Assembly (NCBI GenBank): GCA_028023455.1
Contig: JAQFVV010012511.1
Span: forward strand, 436,001-500,000
DNA: 64,000 bases
Direction of reading: 5' to 3'
Origin: Epiperipatus broadwayi
Lineage: Eukaryota; Onychophora; Udeonychophora; Euonychophora; Peripatidae
Part shown: piece by piece, positions 46,725 to 58,435 of the stretch
Layout of the letters: every line of letters begins with the position of its first letter
Position numbering within the stretch: the stretch's first letter is position 1
Program-made: the position numbers and the translations under genes
The notes under the pieces: generated by a model
Told to the model about the DNA's origin: nothing
The model's database searches: none
The model's input: only the letters and a program-made list of their open reading frames with translations

Positions 46725-49160
46725 TTGAGATGCTTTTTCTATATCCTCAGATGTATTTAGAAAAAATATTTTTTTCCAGTTATTCTCAAATACATGGTAA
46801 AATCATCTTTAAAAATGTGAATAAAATAACAGTCTTCAAATGTCTATTAATTATTCAAATTTACAATAGATGGCTCTGGAATAAGAGGAAAATAATTGTT
46901 TTTGAAAGCATATGTTAAAAGCATGCTTTAAAAAAATTGATATTTTTCTTAGTATTAACATCCAGTATCTGTTGGTTACTCAAGTTTATAATAGATGACT
47001 TTAAATTAAATAGAATTACTATTTCTAATCCACATTTATAAGTACTCTTTGTTTATCAGAAGTATCCATCTTATTACTAAAATCTTTTTGAATACAATTT
47101 ACAGCACTTCAAACCTATGTCCTAAAAATATGTACATATTTTCAGTTGGCATGACAGCAAAATGTTTTACCATTTTTAGAAAAAAATTCATGTTAAATCA
47201 TAACATCTAGCTATAATATATTGTAAACATAAAACCTGGAAATGATTGCTTTTTTCTGAGAGCTGTTGATATCATTATACTACCCTTATGTATTAGATAA
47301 CTAAATAAATATAAAATAAAATGACCATTTCACATGCAATCTTAGTTCTTAACGAGATACCTAATCTAACAAGTTATATTAATAGAGCTAAAATTCAAGT
47401 CTACTCCAGATATAAACCCAGCTTCTTTCAATACAGGTAATAATGAAATTTTTATAATATAGTCCATTTCTACTTACTTAAACATTCATATGAGCAAATA
47501 ACCATATGTTAAATATAATACCCAAAATTATGCGCTTCTTAGAGAAGCTATGTCTATCAATATTTATTTATGCTTAGCGCTTTCAAAGCTCCAGGGATTC
47601 ATCTAATATTAATAAATGTAGCATTTTGAATCATATTTCACTTATGAATATTTAATCATAAGGATTTTCAAATGAATAGAGTATATTATTATGAGGTTTC
47701 ATTATTAGTTATGTTAAAAGAGGCTATGTTTACATCCATTTTGGACTTGAATTTCAGCTGTATTGATCTCATTTGTTAGATTCACCATCTCTATAAAAAC
47801 TGAGATTTGTAAGTATAAATTGTTACTATATCTTGTTGCTGTTTAACAAGTGAGGATATTACACTAATATTGGCAGCACCATGGAAAAGATGATATTTCC
47901 AGTTTTTATTTACATAATTATAATATTTATTAATCTATTCTATATATAAAATTATAAGTGAAATGGAAATAGTATCAAATGATGCAGTTGGTTAAAAATC
48001 CTGGATGTAAATTGTTAATAAACATCTAAAATGGATATCCATATAAAAAAAGAAGTAACTGTTGTTAAAAATCTAGCAAAAGAGCATCTGTTGTAAAAAA
48101 TACAGTATTTTGAAAAAGTCTTAATAATTATTTATTTAATAATAAACTTGCTCTGGCACAACTAAATAAATGTTAAGGAAAAAATGATGCGTTTTATTAA
48201 ATATGTATGGCCTTATTTAACAAGATTAAAAATAGAACTTGAATCTCTTCTAATACAAAAATAAAACTTTATTATGAACATTTATGGCAACTCTTTTATA
48301 AGATTCTAATAGTTATGATTTCAGAATTAAGTGTGGGTAAAATCAGACTTTTAAACAGAAGCACAACATCTGTAATAAAATAATAAAATGTAGTATGTGC
48401 GTGTTAAATATATGTTAAGTATAAAAAAATATCATAATCAGCAATTTAATTATTTTGGCGTCAAACAAAAAAGAATGATGAAATTTAGTCAGTTCAAAGG
48501 CATACGGGCAACGTCCTCTAGTATTACATATTTGATTTATAGTTATTTACTAATAAGATTGGTAAAATAATAGAAATGAACTCTACTATATGAAGTTTCA
48601 TTAATTTATTGAAATATGCTATGATTGTATCAGGTATGGACTTAAATTTCATTTCTATTAATATATTTTAATAGATTGATCATATCTATAAGGAAAAGAA
48701 ATTGCAAATGTAAATGTTCATTTTATATTTATTTCACTATTTAATAAATAAGGGCAGTTTAACAAATATTGACAGTGCTTGGAAAAAGGATTTGTATTTA
48801 AATAATTTGAAATGCTATATTTATTAATAATATTATATATATGTATTTTAGATATACTTTTGCTGCATCTGTTAATAAAACAGTCAATTTGTTGTTATTC
48901 TTTATTTATATTTTATGTTTTGATCTATTTGCACATAAATCATCCCTAATATATTTTATATATATGTGTGTGTGTATATATATATAATTAATAATTACAT
49001 GAGAGATTATATGTAATCACGTGAGCAAATCTAGACTCTCTCTCAGGAATTGATAAATGTTATTGAATGTAAAAAAACAAAAACACAGACCAATATGATC
49101 ATATATGTGAGAATAGCAATATAGCTTTTTATATTAATTAATGTTTTACTAATAAATTAT
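46725..49160. repeat. AT-rich DNA with a diverged duplication
   Basis: Segments 47690-47960 and 48589-48850 are diverged direct copies about 900 bp apart (shared GTTTCATTA, GGACTTGAATTTCA/GGACTTAAATTTCA, then similar spacing to TTGGCAG/TTGACAG). No gene is recognisable. Microsatellites (TA, GT) lie at 48955-48990. Confidence 0.45.
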
Positions 49161-49164
49161 AACA

Positions 49165-49250
49165 TATAAAAACGATTTACCCGCTGACGAAGAAGCTGCA
49201 AAAACCAAAAACAATTAAATGGGCCGAGCGCTTTCGAGGTTTTCCCTCAT
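49165..49250. repeat. GC-richer fragment of unknown repeat
   Basis: GCTGACGAAGAAGCTGCAAA, then GGGCCGAGCGCTTTCGAGG, stands out from the AT background. Motifs of the type CTGACGAAG...CGAAAGCGCTCGG occur at the ends of some Penelope-like and related retroelements. This is a guess from motif style. Confidence 0.25.
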
Positions 49251-52230
49251 AAATTATAATTAAATATTCTTTTCAAAATAACTTTTTTATATATAATATA
49301 AAAATATATATGTCAAAAAAATTTCCCAATATAAATTGATTTTTTTCATTTACTTAATTCAATTATTTTTATTTATTTATATAATATCTGAATCATATAA
49401 TACCGGTATATAGAAATGAAAATATCACATGATCACTATCTCTTATACTAGCACATAATTGTTATTAAACAAGGTAAAACTCTCCATACAGTAATAATTG
49501 TATTAATAAAATTAAAAATCCAATTTCTATAGTGAAAAATATTTTTATATATTATATTTTTATTGTTCACGTTGTTTTACTTTAATTTATACGTTGTGTG
49601 TGTTTGTGTGAAAAAATACTCTGAAGATGATGCACGCATAAATAGATCAAAATATATGTATTAATAAATTATAAATATGAATGTTGTATTGACAAAAGCA
49701 AAAAAAATGCTTCAATAAAAATAATATAATGTTAATAACAATTAAAAAATAAATAAATCCTGGTTTGTAGTAAATGAAAGAAAGATAGGAAGCTGATTAA
49801 AAAAAAATATTGTTATATTAAACACAAATCCAATTTTCTAAAAAAAAAAAGGTAATAAATTTGATAAGTAGAGATGACAAATTATAAAAGTATGTCATAT
49901 TTAAAATTTTGACTTTGCTATATGCATAAAAAAATTTAAACTCATACTTAACTTCCAATAAAATAAGTGACTTTTATGCAGTTAATTATGTATGTAATTT
50001 GAAAAGAACAGATAAAAATATTTTGTGTGATTATAAAAAAAAAAAAAGTCTTATGACACTTTATTTACTAGTTTATATTTTTTTCCTGCATTCAAAGTAG
50101 TTACCAAATCAGTATTCTATTAGGAAAATATATTTTACAATTTGATCTTTGATTCTTTATCCTCTCACTTTCAAACAAATTAAGGAGTTTCTTTTATAGT
50201 TCTTCAATTTTAATCTTCACTTTCATATGAAATGAAAAACGTAAGTTTAATGAAATGGCCAGATAAAATATTAATATGTAAGTTGCTTTTCGACATCAAG
50301 AGAATATTTAGTTTAATATTTGTCTACAGTTTGTGATGTTTAATATGTTATTTTAGGGAAAAGAAAAACAATGATTAGTGGAACTTTATCGTGGATATAA
50401 AGATATAGTTTGGGAAGTTATTTGGAAATTAAAACTTGTTTTGTAAGCTAAATTTCATCAGATTTGAAGATAAATGTCTAGAAAATCCCAAGAACTTTAA
50501 AGTATGCTCATAAAATTAAAATAAACTGTTTTCCAGACATTTTTTTCAAATAGAGTAGTTATTTTTATTAGAATTTTTTTAAATTATAATTGTCAATTAT
50601 TTGTGAAGATATTTTTTGAATGGCAATAAAATGCATAAAATCATCTGTGTAAAAAATCTTTTAGATAGTGAAAGAAATTATTTGCATGCTAAATTATGTT
50701 TGATTTGTATCATATGGGAAATTTTACCATTTAAAATTATGTGTAGTAAGTTGAATACTAAGTAAAAAAAGTTTTAAATATATTATAATTGAAGATATCT
50801 AATTGTCAAGTAAGTTGAAATTTTTTTTATATAAAGTGATATTCTGAAATTTGTGAAAAAATAATAGGCTCAATTATATTTTTCATAAATAATTTTACTA
50901 AATTTATGAGAAAGAAGATCATAAATATGAATTAATGAATGGGAGAAGGGAAACTTTATGTTTTAAATAAAAGAATTGTGTATAGTGGGACTTATTTTAT
51001 ATTGCAAATAATAAAAATGGAGAATTGGATGTGTGAATATAAATATAGAAATGGCATGCATTCTTGGATATATGGATAAGAATTTAGTTCGAGTTTTAAT
51101 CTCTTGTTTAATGATTGTAAATTGCTATGTATTAGAATAAAATGAGAGTATTAAAGAAGGAATGAGTTTGAAGCTTCGAACTTAAAATGATAGAAAGTGT
51201 GTGTTTTGAACTATAATTATTTTAAAATCTGTAATTAAATTGGAGGGTATAATATTTGGCTTTATATTTTAGAGTTTAGGTTATAAAGTCTATTGATTAT
51301 TTGTGTACGTTAGTTAGGAATATTTTTAAAGTATTCAGTTATTATTTGTTGTTTGAAATTGTAATCTTATTTTAATAAAATGATTAATTGAAATGATGAT
51401 CTATTTTTTGTAGTTATTATTTTTGTATTTACAATGTAGTATGCCTAAATCTTAAAAAAAATTCTAATGGATCATTTGTTTTTATGTATATTATTAATTA
51501 TTAATAAAACAATGTTGGTAAATAAAAACCATTTCTGCAATGAATTAAGAATTGAAATATTGATTTTTATAAAAAATATATGTAATGTCAGACAATTTAT
51601 TTCTAAAGTAATGAATTTTTATTAAATTTTCACATTGTTATATATTGGAATAAGTTTTGCTAGGATAATCAGAGTTATTTTAATATTGTGTTTTGAATAT
51701 GTTAAAGGTGTGATGATTGGATAAAAGATTTTCTGGCGAATAAAACAACTTTAGCCTGCATTTTTTAGTATAAAAAGAAATAAAGTCAAGAGAACAAAAA
51801 AATCTGCAGTTATAAATTATTTGCTGAATATGTTTAAATATTTTCATATAGTAATTAGTTGAAAGTGGTAAATTGATAATGTTAATTAGTTTACATATTA
51901 AAAATGATTGTTATATAAATAATGTCATAACAAAATATGAGGGATAATAAACAGTGATGAAAGCATTTAAAAAAATTGATGATCTGTAGTAAAGATAGTT
52001 CAGCAGAAATGCATCTTAGCAATAATTTTTTCCTGATATCTTTATTCATATGTTTGAAAAAGACAAACTGAATAGCAGAAGATCATATGTATATATCAGT
52101 GACGAAGTATGACTTTTTTAGGAATAGAAGCACACTGCATAATCTTTTTTTATAATGTTTTTATTTTATGTGCCACAACAATTTTTATATAATAGCTAAT
52201 ATATACATATTATGTATATCTAGAAAAATT
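49251..52230. other. AT-rich DNA without recognisable genes
   Basis: It contains a short match to the 35728-36322 foldback near 49475. No coding signal is visible. Confidence 0.5.
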
Positions 52231-52796
52231 TGGAACTCTCTAATCGATATTTTTATTTTCGAAATGCTTTTAACATTCTTAAGTTTTAACCATTAATTAC
52301 ATTTTAGCATTGTTTGGACTTCTTATAATCAACAAATAATGTGAATAATGCAATGTCCAAACTCATTACTTGCTTTATGTAAAAACAGTTCAATTGTTGA
52401 TAAAAAAAATTGAAAGTTAACAGAAATTCCATACAAAAAATGAGTTTGAATTGTTCATTCTTCTTTTTTGTTTGACAAAATGGCTTAGAGAAAAATATGG
52501 AACTCTCATCAGTTAATCAGACTGTGGCTAGTTTAAATATAGATAATACATTATCAATATATTTTTATCTTCCAAATGCTTTTAACGTTCTTAAGTTTTA
52601 ACTTTAACATTGTTTGAACTTCTTATAATCAACAAATAATGCAATGGTCAAACTCATTACTTACCTTATATAAAAACAATTTAACTATTGGTAAAAAAAT
52701 TGAAAGCCAACAGAAATTCCATATAAAAAATAATAAGTTTGAAAAGTTCATTCTTCTTTTTTTTTATGATTAGCAAAATGGTTTGGAGAATTTTTT
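52231..52796. repeat. Tandem duplication, units of about 267 and 299 bp
   Basis: The unit 52231-52497 is followed directly by a diverged copy 52498-52796. Both start TGGAACTCTC and contain CTTATAATCAACAAATAATG and ACAGAAATTCCATA. The second copy carries about 45 extra bases near its start. Confidence 0.8.
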
Positions 52797-54651
52797 TTTA
52801 ATATTATGTACAACTTGTTGGATTGATTTTGTGAAGTTGAATATGTACTTATTTTAGTGAATTTTTAAAATTGAATCTTAGTTAAAGCTTTTGAACTTTT
52901 TAGTGAATTCTTCTATGGAAGCACTCATTCTGTTCAATACATGAAGCCTTCGTCCTTGATATATATATATATATATGAGACGATGTTGAAAGTTATTAGA
53001 GATAAACTAATCCAATCATTGTGCTTTAAAATTGGTAAATTATTATGAGTCAGCATTCTTATTCCTTCAATATGAATACTTTATATACTAAGGAATTTGA
53101 ATGTTCAAAAATATTCAGATATGAATATGTAAATCAACAATAAGTTTACAATAATAGTTCAGTAAAGAAAATATGACATATAAATTGTTTGATCCAGTTT
53201 TTAATAGCAAAAAGATGCTAATTGAGGTTTATAATCTTTATATTTATTTCAATGCTGTATCAAGTTGGAATAAATGCAATGTTTTTGTAATTACATGTTT
53301 TGGGAATATAAAGCTGAAATGCGTTATAAAAGTTAGTGTAAAATATAAATTAAACTGAGGGAGACTATGTAGTATTTTTAATTGTAGGTCTACAAATAGC
53401 TAACTTTTTAAATATTTATGAGAGGAAACAAATTTAAAATTATAAAAAAAATTATACAAATTTAACAATATTAAATTTTTTTAAAAAAAATCACGGTACA
53501 TGGTGTTGTAAGTGATAGTTCTTTCATTATTAAGTTCCGGTATGGTGGCATTTTACACATCAATTTTTAAAAAAATTGAATTAATATCTCTGGAATATAC
53601 TGTGTAAAATAGCCATGTGATAAGCAGGTTTATGATAGATAAAGATCTGTTTTATATAAAAGCAATTTCATGAACTTGAAGATTGATTTTAAAATAGTAA
53701 AATTAACGTTATTTTTTTAAATAATAAATTAAGTCACCTTTTTAAATCAGTACTCTCTTCCATCTAGAGCATCTCTATAAAAGCACTTTTATGAACTTCC
53801 ATATAAAAATATTATCATGATCTTAAATTTAGTATTGATCTTAAAATGGTTGATATCTGTATTGCATGCCTAGATTTGATATTTCAGAGTGCATGTTTAA
53901 AGATTGATAAAAAAACTCTTGTAAAATAGAATTTAGATATGCATTCTGTTTTTAAATCAAGATATTATGAATTCAGCTTCATATCTATTTTAGGCCATTC
54001 ATTTTAATGATTTTTTTTTTTCACCTTAAGTAATGAAAATAAAAGTCTCCAAAAATGAATATTCTAAGAGTTTTGTCTTTGTTGGATAATGTCTTAACCA
54101 TTTTGTTATGAGTATATGTATATTTTTTTTTTGTTGATTCTCAATCCAGGTATAATTTGGTCCAATGCATAGGTGTCTATTCCAGTGAATTTTATAAAGT
54201 AGTATAATATTCATAGAAAGACATGTTGATTTTTTTTTCAATGGTGAAAAATAATAGTAATTGTCTATTATAGCCAGAATTTCAATATTTACGTTTTTTT
54301 TTTTGTACACTTAAACAAATAAAAAATGAAATGGGCAAAAAAAATCAAAATCAAATGCATCACTGGATAAATAATTGGATACTTAAAGATGGAGTGGTGG
54401 TATGCATAATCTGATTTCTTCAAGACATAGTATTACTATCAAAACATATTGATCAATAACAAGAGTATCATTAATGGATATTGAAGATAGGTGCTTCTTT
54501 TTTGGACATATTTTATATCCATGAATGTGTTGAAGTTGTTTGAATTTTTTTTGACAACTAATAGCTTTTTATATTAATTTTTTTTTTAAGTATTTTCTAA
54601 ATACTTAAACTGCAAAATGTCTTGGGCAATTCTAAATAGTATAGATCCACA
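52797..54651. other. AT-rich DNA without recognisable genes
   Basis: An (AT)n tract lies at 52957-52976. The 61-codon (53173) and 94-codon (54026-54310 minus) frames are unrecognised. Confidence 0.5.
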
Positions 54652-54663
54652 ATTTGCAAATAT
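54652..54663. repeat. RTE target-site duplication, 3' side
   Basis: The word ATTTGCAAATAT recurs exactly at 57964-57975. Together they bracket the complete retrotransposon. Confidence 0.85.
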
Positions 54664-54683
54664 CATCATCATCATCATCATTA
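54664..54683 (-). repeat. (TGA)n 3' tail of the RTE element
   Basis: The minus strand reads TGA (stop), TAA, then TGATGATGATGA and on to the target duplication. The microsatellite is in phase with the stop codon, so the 3' UTR is about 20 nt. Confidence 0.9.
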
Positions 54684-57671
54684 TCAACCATTATCAATCC
54701 ACTGCAGGATGAAGGTCTCTCCAAGTTTAATCCATCTTCTCCGATCTTTAGCTTCTCTTCTCCACATCACCCCTACACATTTTCTTATTTCATCCATCCA
54801 TCTTACATGTGGTCTCCTTCTGGGTCTTTTACAATCTCTTGGAATCCAGTTTAAAATTTCAATTGTCCATCTATTATCATCTCTTCTAGCAATATGTCCA
54901 GCCCAACTCCACTTCAATCTTTTAATTTTTTCAATGAGGTCAGTAACACCTGTTTGTTCTCTTACCCATACATTGCGTTTTCGATCTCTTCTTGTTACTC
55001 CCAACATACATCTCTCCATACTTCTTTGAGTGGTCTGAAGTCTCTGTATTGATCTTCTATTAAGTGTCCAAGTCTCAGATCCATAAGTAAGAACTGGTAA
55101 AACACATTTGTTAAAAACCTTTCTTTTCAAACACATAGGCATATTTCCTTTTAATATCAAGTTATTTCTACCAAAAGCATTCCAACCAAGTTTAATTCTA
55201 TGATTAATTTCCTCTATTATGTTTCCATCTGTATTAATAATCTGACCAAGGTATTTGTAACTCTTAACTTCTTCTAATTCATCATAATCAATCTTTATTT
55301 TCATATTTTGAGCAAATCGATTAAACATTACTTTAGTCTTTTTAACATTTATCTTTAGTCCTACTTTCCTACTTTCATCTGATAACTCCTGCAACATTTC
55401 CTGCAGCTCGGAAGCATTATTTGCAAAAACAACTACATCATCTGCGAAATCTAAATGACTTAAATAATCTCCATTTACTTTCACTCCTTTAGTTTCCCAT
55501 TTTAATCCACAAAATACTTCTTGCAGCACTGCTGTAAAAAGTTTTGGAGATATGGAGTCACCTTGTCTTACACCTTTCTCAATGTTGACTTTCCCAGTAT
55601 CATTATGTAATCTAATTGTTGCTGTTGCATTTTTATAAATATTCTTTAAAATATGACAATATCCTGGATCTATACCTTGATGATCCAATGCTTTAATCAC
55701 TGAAGAAATGTTTATAGAATCAAATGCCTTTTCATAATCTACAAATCCAAAACATAATGACAACTCATATTCATTTGTCCTTTCTATAACTTCTCTCAAT
55801 ACTTGAATATGATCTACTGTACTAAAACCACTTTTAAATCCAGCTTGTTCTCTTGGTTGGTGAAAATCCAAGGTTCTCTGTAGACGAGTTGTAATTATCT
55901 TGGTAAAAATTTTATATAAAACTGATAAAAGGCTGATAGGTCTGTAATTTCTAATATCTTCTTTATCACCTTTTTTAAATATTAATATTATTACTGCATT
56001 CTTCCAATCATCCAGTACATCTTTATCATTTAGACATTTGGTATATAACTTTGCTAATATTTTTTCTGTTTCTTCACCTGCTTCTTTTAATATATCAATT
56101 ATAATTCCATCATTACCTGGAGCCTTTCCTTTTTTCATACATTTAATTGCATTTCTCACTTCTTCATTTAAAATTCTGGGCAATTCGGAAGATGTAATAG
56201 ATATAGGAGGTACTGGTTCTTTATTACTATATAATTCTTGATAAAAATCTTCTACCAATTTCATAATGTCATCCCTCTTTTTAGTAATAATTCCATCTTT
56301 TTTCCTTATTGCAGATATAAATTTCCTACCAATACCAAAATGTTGTTTTACATTCTTAAGACTTTTATTTTCTTCTACAGCTTTTCTTGCTAGTTCACAG
56401 TTATACTTTCTTATATCATTTTCAACTCTTTTCTGCACCATTTTACAAAATTCGAGATATTCAATTCTTTTTAATGCATCATTCTTGCATATCTTCATAT
56501 TCCTTCTTTTCTTCATAAGTTCTCTAGTCTCAGTAGAAATTTTATTAGTCAATTGCTGCTTTTTTCTACCAGCTATCTTTGTTGCAGTTTTTAAAAGTGT
56601 ATCAGTTATTTTCATATTAATTTCATTCAAATCTGAATCATGTTCAAAATCTACTAATACTTGAAACCGATTTGTAAGTTCTAATTTAAATTCATTAGAA
56701 TGTTTCTGAAGATTAGGAATATCAACTGTAAATATAGTTTTTCTTAATAATTTTTGTCTCTCTAGTTTTACATTAACATGTATCTTACCCCTTACTAATC
56801 GATGATCACTTCCTGTGTTAAATTTATTAAGAACATTACAATCTTGAAATATGTATTTCCTGTTAGTCAAAATATAATCCAATTCTGCTGTACCTTCATT
56901 TGGATGCTTCCATGTCCATTTCCTTCTAACATTTTTCTCAAAAAAAGAATTCATAATATAAAGTTTTTCCTTCTCTGCAAACTCCACAAGTCTATGTCCT
57001 CTCTCATTTCTATTACCATAACCAAAATTACCTACAACACTTTCATCTTTCATTTGTTTACCAATTCTAGCATTAAAATCTCCCATAACAATTTTAAAAT
57101 GTTCTTTACTCTGATCAAAAGCCTTTTGTACATCCATATAAAAATCTTCTACTACTTCATCACTGTGAGAACTTGTTGGGGCATAAACCTGAATTATCTG
57201 CATTTGATATCTGCTATTAAGTTGTATAACTAATCTTGCCACTCTGTCTGATACACCATCAATCTCCACAATATTGTTCTTCCACTTTTTATTTATAATG
57301 AATCCTACTCCACTTGTATTTCCAATATTTGTGCCTTTATAATAGAGCATATGTCCACTTTTTAAATCAATTGTCTCTTCACCTTTTCTTCTAACTTCAC
57401 AAAGTCCAATAATATCCCATTTAATATAAGAGAGTTCTTCTTCTAATTCTTGCAATCTTCCTTCACTTGAAAGTGATCTGCAGTTGTAAGTACCTAAATA
57501 AAAAGTCGTCATCAAATGGCAGCCTGGGTCCGCCTCCAGGATATTCTTAGCACCCTCCGCCTTCGGCCACCAACCGCTGCCTTGGTTGGTGACTTTACAG
57601 CCTCCTGGGATTAAGGGCCATGCTTTATTTTTGTCTGTCATAATTGTATAATTGGGAAAAATCTTTATCAT
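54684..57671 (-). CDS. RTE endonuclease/reverse transcriptase, intact
   Basis: A 995-residue polyprotein that nicks target DNA and copies its own RNA at the nick. The endonuclease (about 58-295) has TYNCRSL, GLCEVRR (Glu92), YAPTS, MGDFNARIG (Asp198, Asn200), LDYILTN and GSDHR (Asp289, His290). The reverse transcriptase (about 515-815) has GKAPGNDG, NYRPISLLS, AGFKSGFSTVDH, FVDYEKAFDS (Asp645), GVRQGDSISP and FADDVVVF (Asp744, Asp745). The tail (830-995) includes LTYGSETWTL and WAGHIARRDDNRW, seen in RTE-type and related proteins. All catalytic residues I can check are present and there are no stops. The first Met is used here, but Met54 (MTTFYLGTYN) is a possible start: residues 12-53 come from a GC-rich stretch that may be leader. 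Antisense frames are not genes. Confidence 0.93.
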   Translation of the reverse strand: MIKIFPNYTIMTDKNKAWPLIPGGCKVTNQGSGWWPKAEGAKNILEADPGCHLMTTFYLGTYNCRSLSSEGRLQELEEELSYIKWDIIGLCEVRRKGEETIDLKSGHMLYYKGTNIGNTSGVGFIINKKWKNNIVEIDGVSDRVARLVIQLNSRYQMQIIQVYAPTSSHSDEVVEDFYMDVQKAFDQSKEHFKIVMGDFNARIGKQMKDESVVGNFGYGNRNERGHRLVEFAEKEKLYIMNSFFEKNVRRKWTWKHPNEGTAELDYILTNRKYIFQDCNVLNKFNTGSDHRLVRGKIHVNVKLERQKLLRKTIFTVDIPNLQKHSNEFKLELTNRFQVLVDFEHDSDLNEINMKITDTLLKTATKIAGRKKQQLTNKISTETRELMKKRRNMKICKNDALKRIEYLEFCKMVQKRVENDIRKYNCELARKAVEENKSLKNVKQHFGIGRKFISAIRKKDGIITKKRDDIMKLVEDFYQELYSNKEPVPPISITSSELPRILNEEVRNAIKCMKKGKAPGNDGIIIDILKEAGEETEKILAKLYTKCLNDKDVLDDWKNAVIILIFKKGDKEDIRNYRPISLLSVLYKIFTKIITTRLQRTLDFHQPREQAGFKSGFSTVDHIQVLREVIERTNEYELSLCFGFVDYEKAFDSINISSVIKALDHQGIDPGYCHILKNIYKNATATIRLHNDTGKVNIEKGVRQGDSISPKLFTAVLQEVFCGLKWETKGVKVNGDYLSHLDFADDVVVFANNASELQEMLQELSDESRKVGLKINVKKTKVMFNRFAQNMKIKIDYDELEEVKSYKYLGQIINTDGNIIEEINHRIKLGWNAFGRNNLILKGNMPMCLKRKVFNKCVLPVLTYGSETWTLNRRSIQRLQTTQRSMERCMLGVTRRDRKRNVWVREQTGVTDLIEKIKRLKWSWAGHIARRDDNRWTIEILNWIPRDCKRPRRRPHVRWMDEIRKCVGVMWRREAKDRRRWIKLGETFILQWIDNG

Positions 57672-57963
57672 TTACACAAACATTCATTCTGCCTTATCAG
57701 GCACTGAGAAGAAAGACCATGGTGTTTCTTGATCTTAAACTCAGAGGTAAAAAGCCAATAAACTCACCACGCTGGCTAATGCGTGTTGGTGAGCAGCCCA
57801 TCCATGTTCGTATACTATATGAATAAACATATAGTAATAACAGCTGCAACGACAAGAACGTATGGAGTGGACATTAGGAATTTGCCCTGCTCGGTTCCTT
57901 TAAGGCCTCCAAGAGGAATCAAAGGGTCTCCTTTCAGTTAATAGCAAACTCCTTTCTGCAGCC
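57672..57963 (-). promoter_or_regulatory. 5' UTR / presumed internal promoter of RTE
   Basis: 292 bp from the GGCTGCAG start to the first Met. RTE elements need an internal promoter here. I see no TATA box or Pol III boxes and cannot name the signal. It contains upstream ATGs. Confidence 0.5.
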
Positions 57964-57975
57964 ATTTGCAAATAT
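57964..57975. repeat. RTE target-site duplication, 5' side
   Basis: An exact copy of ATTTGCAAATAT at 54652-54663. It runs into an AT tract, so up to a few more bases could match by chance. Confidence 0.85.
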
Positions 57976-58435
57976 ATATATATATTGGAGTAAAACATCT
58001 TTATAAATTATTAGAATAATATTTTGATCACATAATGGATTGAGATATACTAAAGGTAAATAATTTTATTTGGTGTTAATAGTATTAATAAAAAGTTTGT
58101 TTACTTTTAAAAAAAAAAAAAATGGAAATGAGTTATTTTTCATATTTGTCTTTTAACTTTATAAACCATTGGCTCTAAAGTTGATATATTGTTTTACGTA
58201 TAATTTTGTTATTGAAATAAATATTTTTTGAATAATATTTTCATATGGAGAAATTCTAGATTTATATATCTTATCTGAATAATATATTGTTTGGTAGATC
58301 ATTACATAATTTTTCAACATTTTTAGATATAAAATCATAAAAGCAAAAAATTTTTTATGTTCAACACTTTAATCTACGTTATCGGTTTCCTTTTATAATC
58401 ATTTCACTTTGAAAAAATTATAAGTTGGTACAATA
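57976..58435. other. AT-rich DNA, nothing recognised
   Basis: Nothing recognisable lies between the RTE element and the coding-like relic. Confidence 0.5.

Larger units (their letters stand above)
54664..57963 (-). mobile_element. Full-length RTE-type non-LTR retrotransposon, 3.3 kb
   Basis: A complete element with 5' UTR (57963-57672), a single intact frame (57671-54684) and a minimal 3' end made of (TGA)n repeats. It is flanked by an exact 12-bp duplication. Intact coding and exact duplications point to a recent insertion. The organisation (one frame with an apurinic-type endonuclease then reverse transcriptase, very short 3' UTR ending in a microsatellite) is that of the RTE clade. Older truncated copies of the family lie at 7905-10085, 21901-22140 and 63661-64000, all in the same orientation, and probably at 26860-28150 in the other. 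Confidence 0.92.

Noticed and set aside
49165-49250. Hammerhead ribozyme
   Set aside because: A CTGANGA-like word is present, but the required GAAA and stem pairing do not follow in the right order on the same strand.
54709-57233. Open frames of 66-143 codons on the plus strand inside the RTE element
   Set aside because: They are antisense shadows of the 995-codon frame. Their products have no recognisable family.
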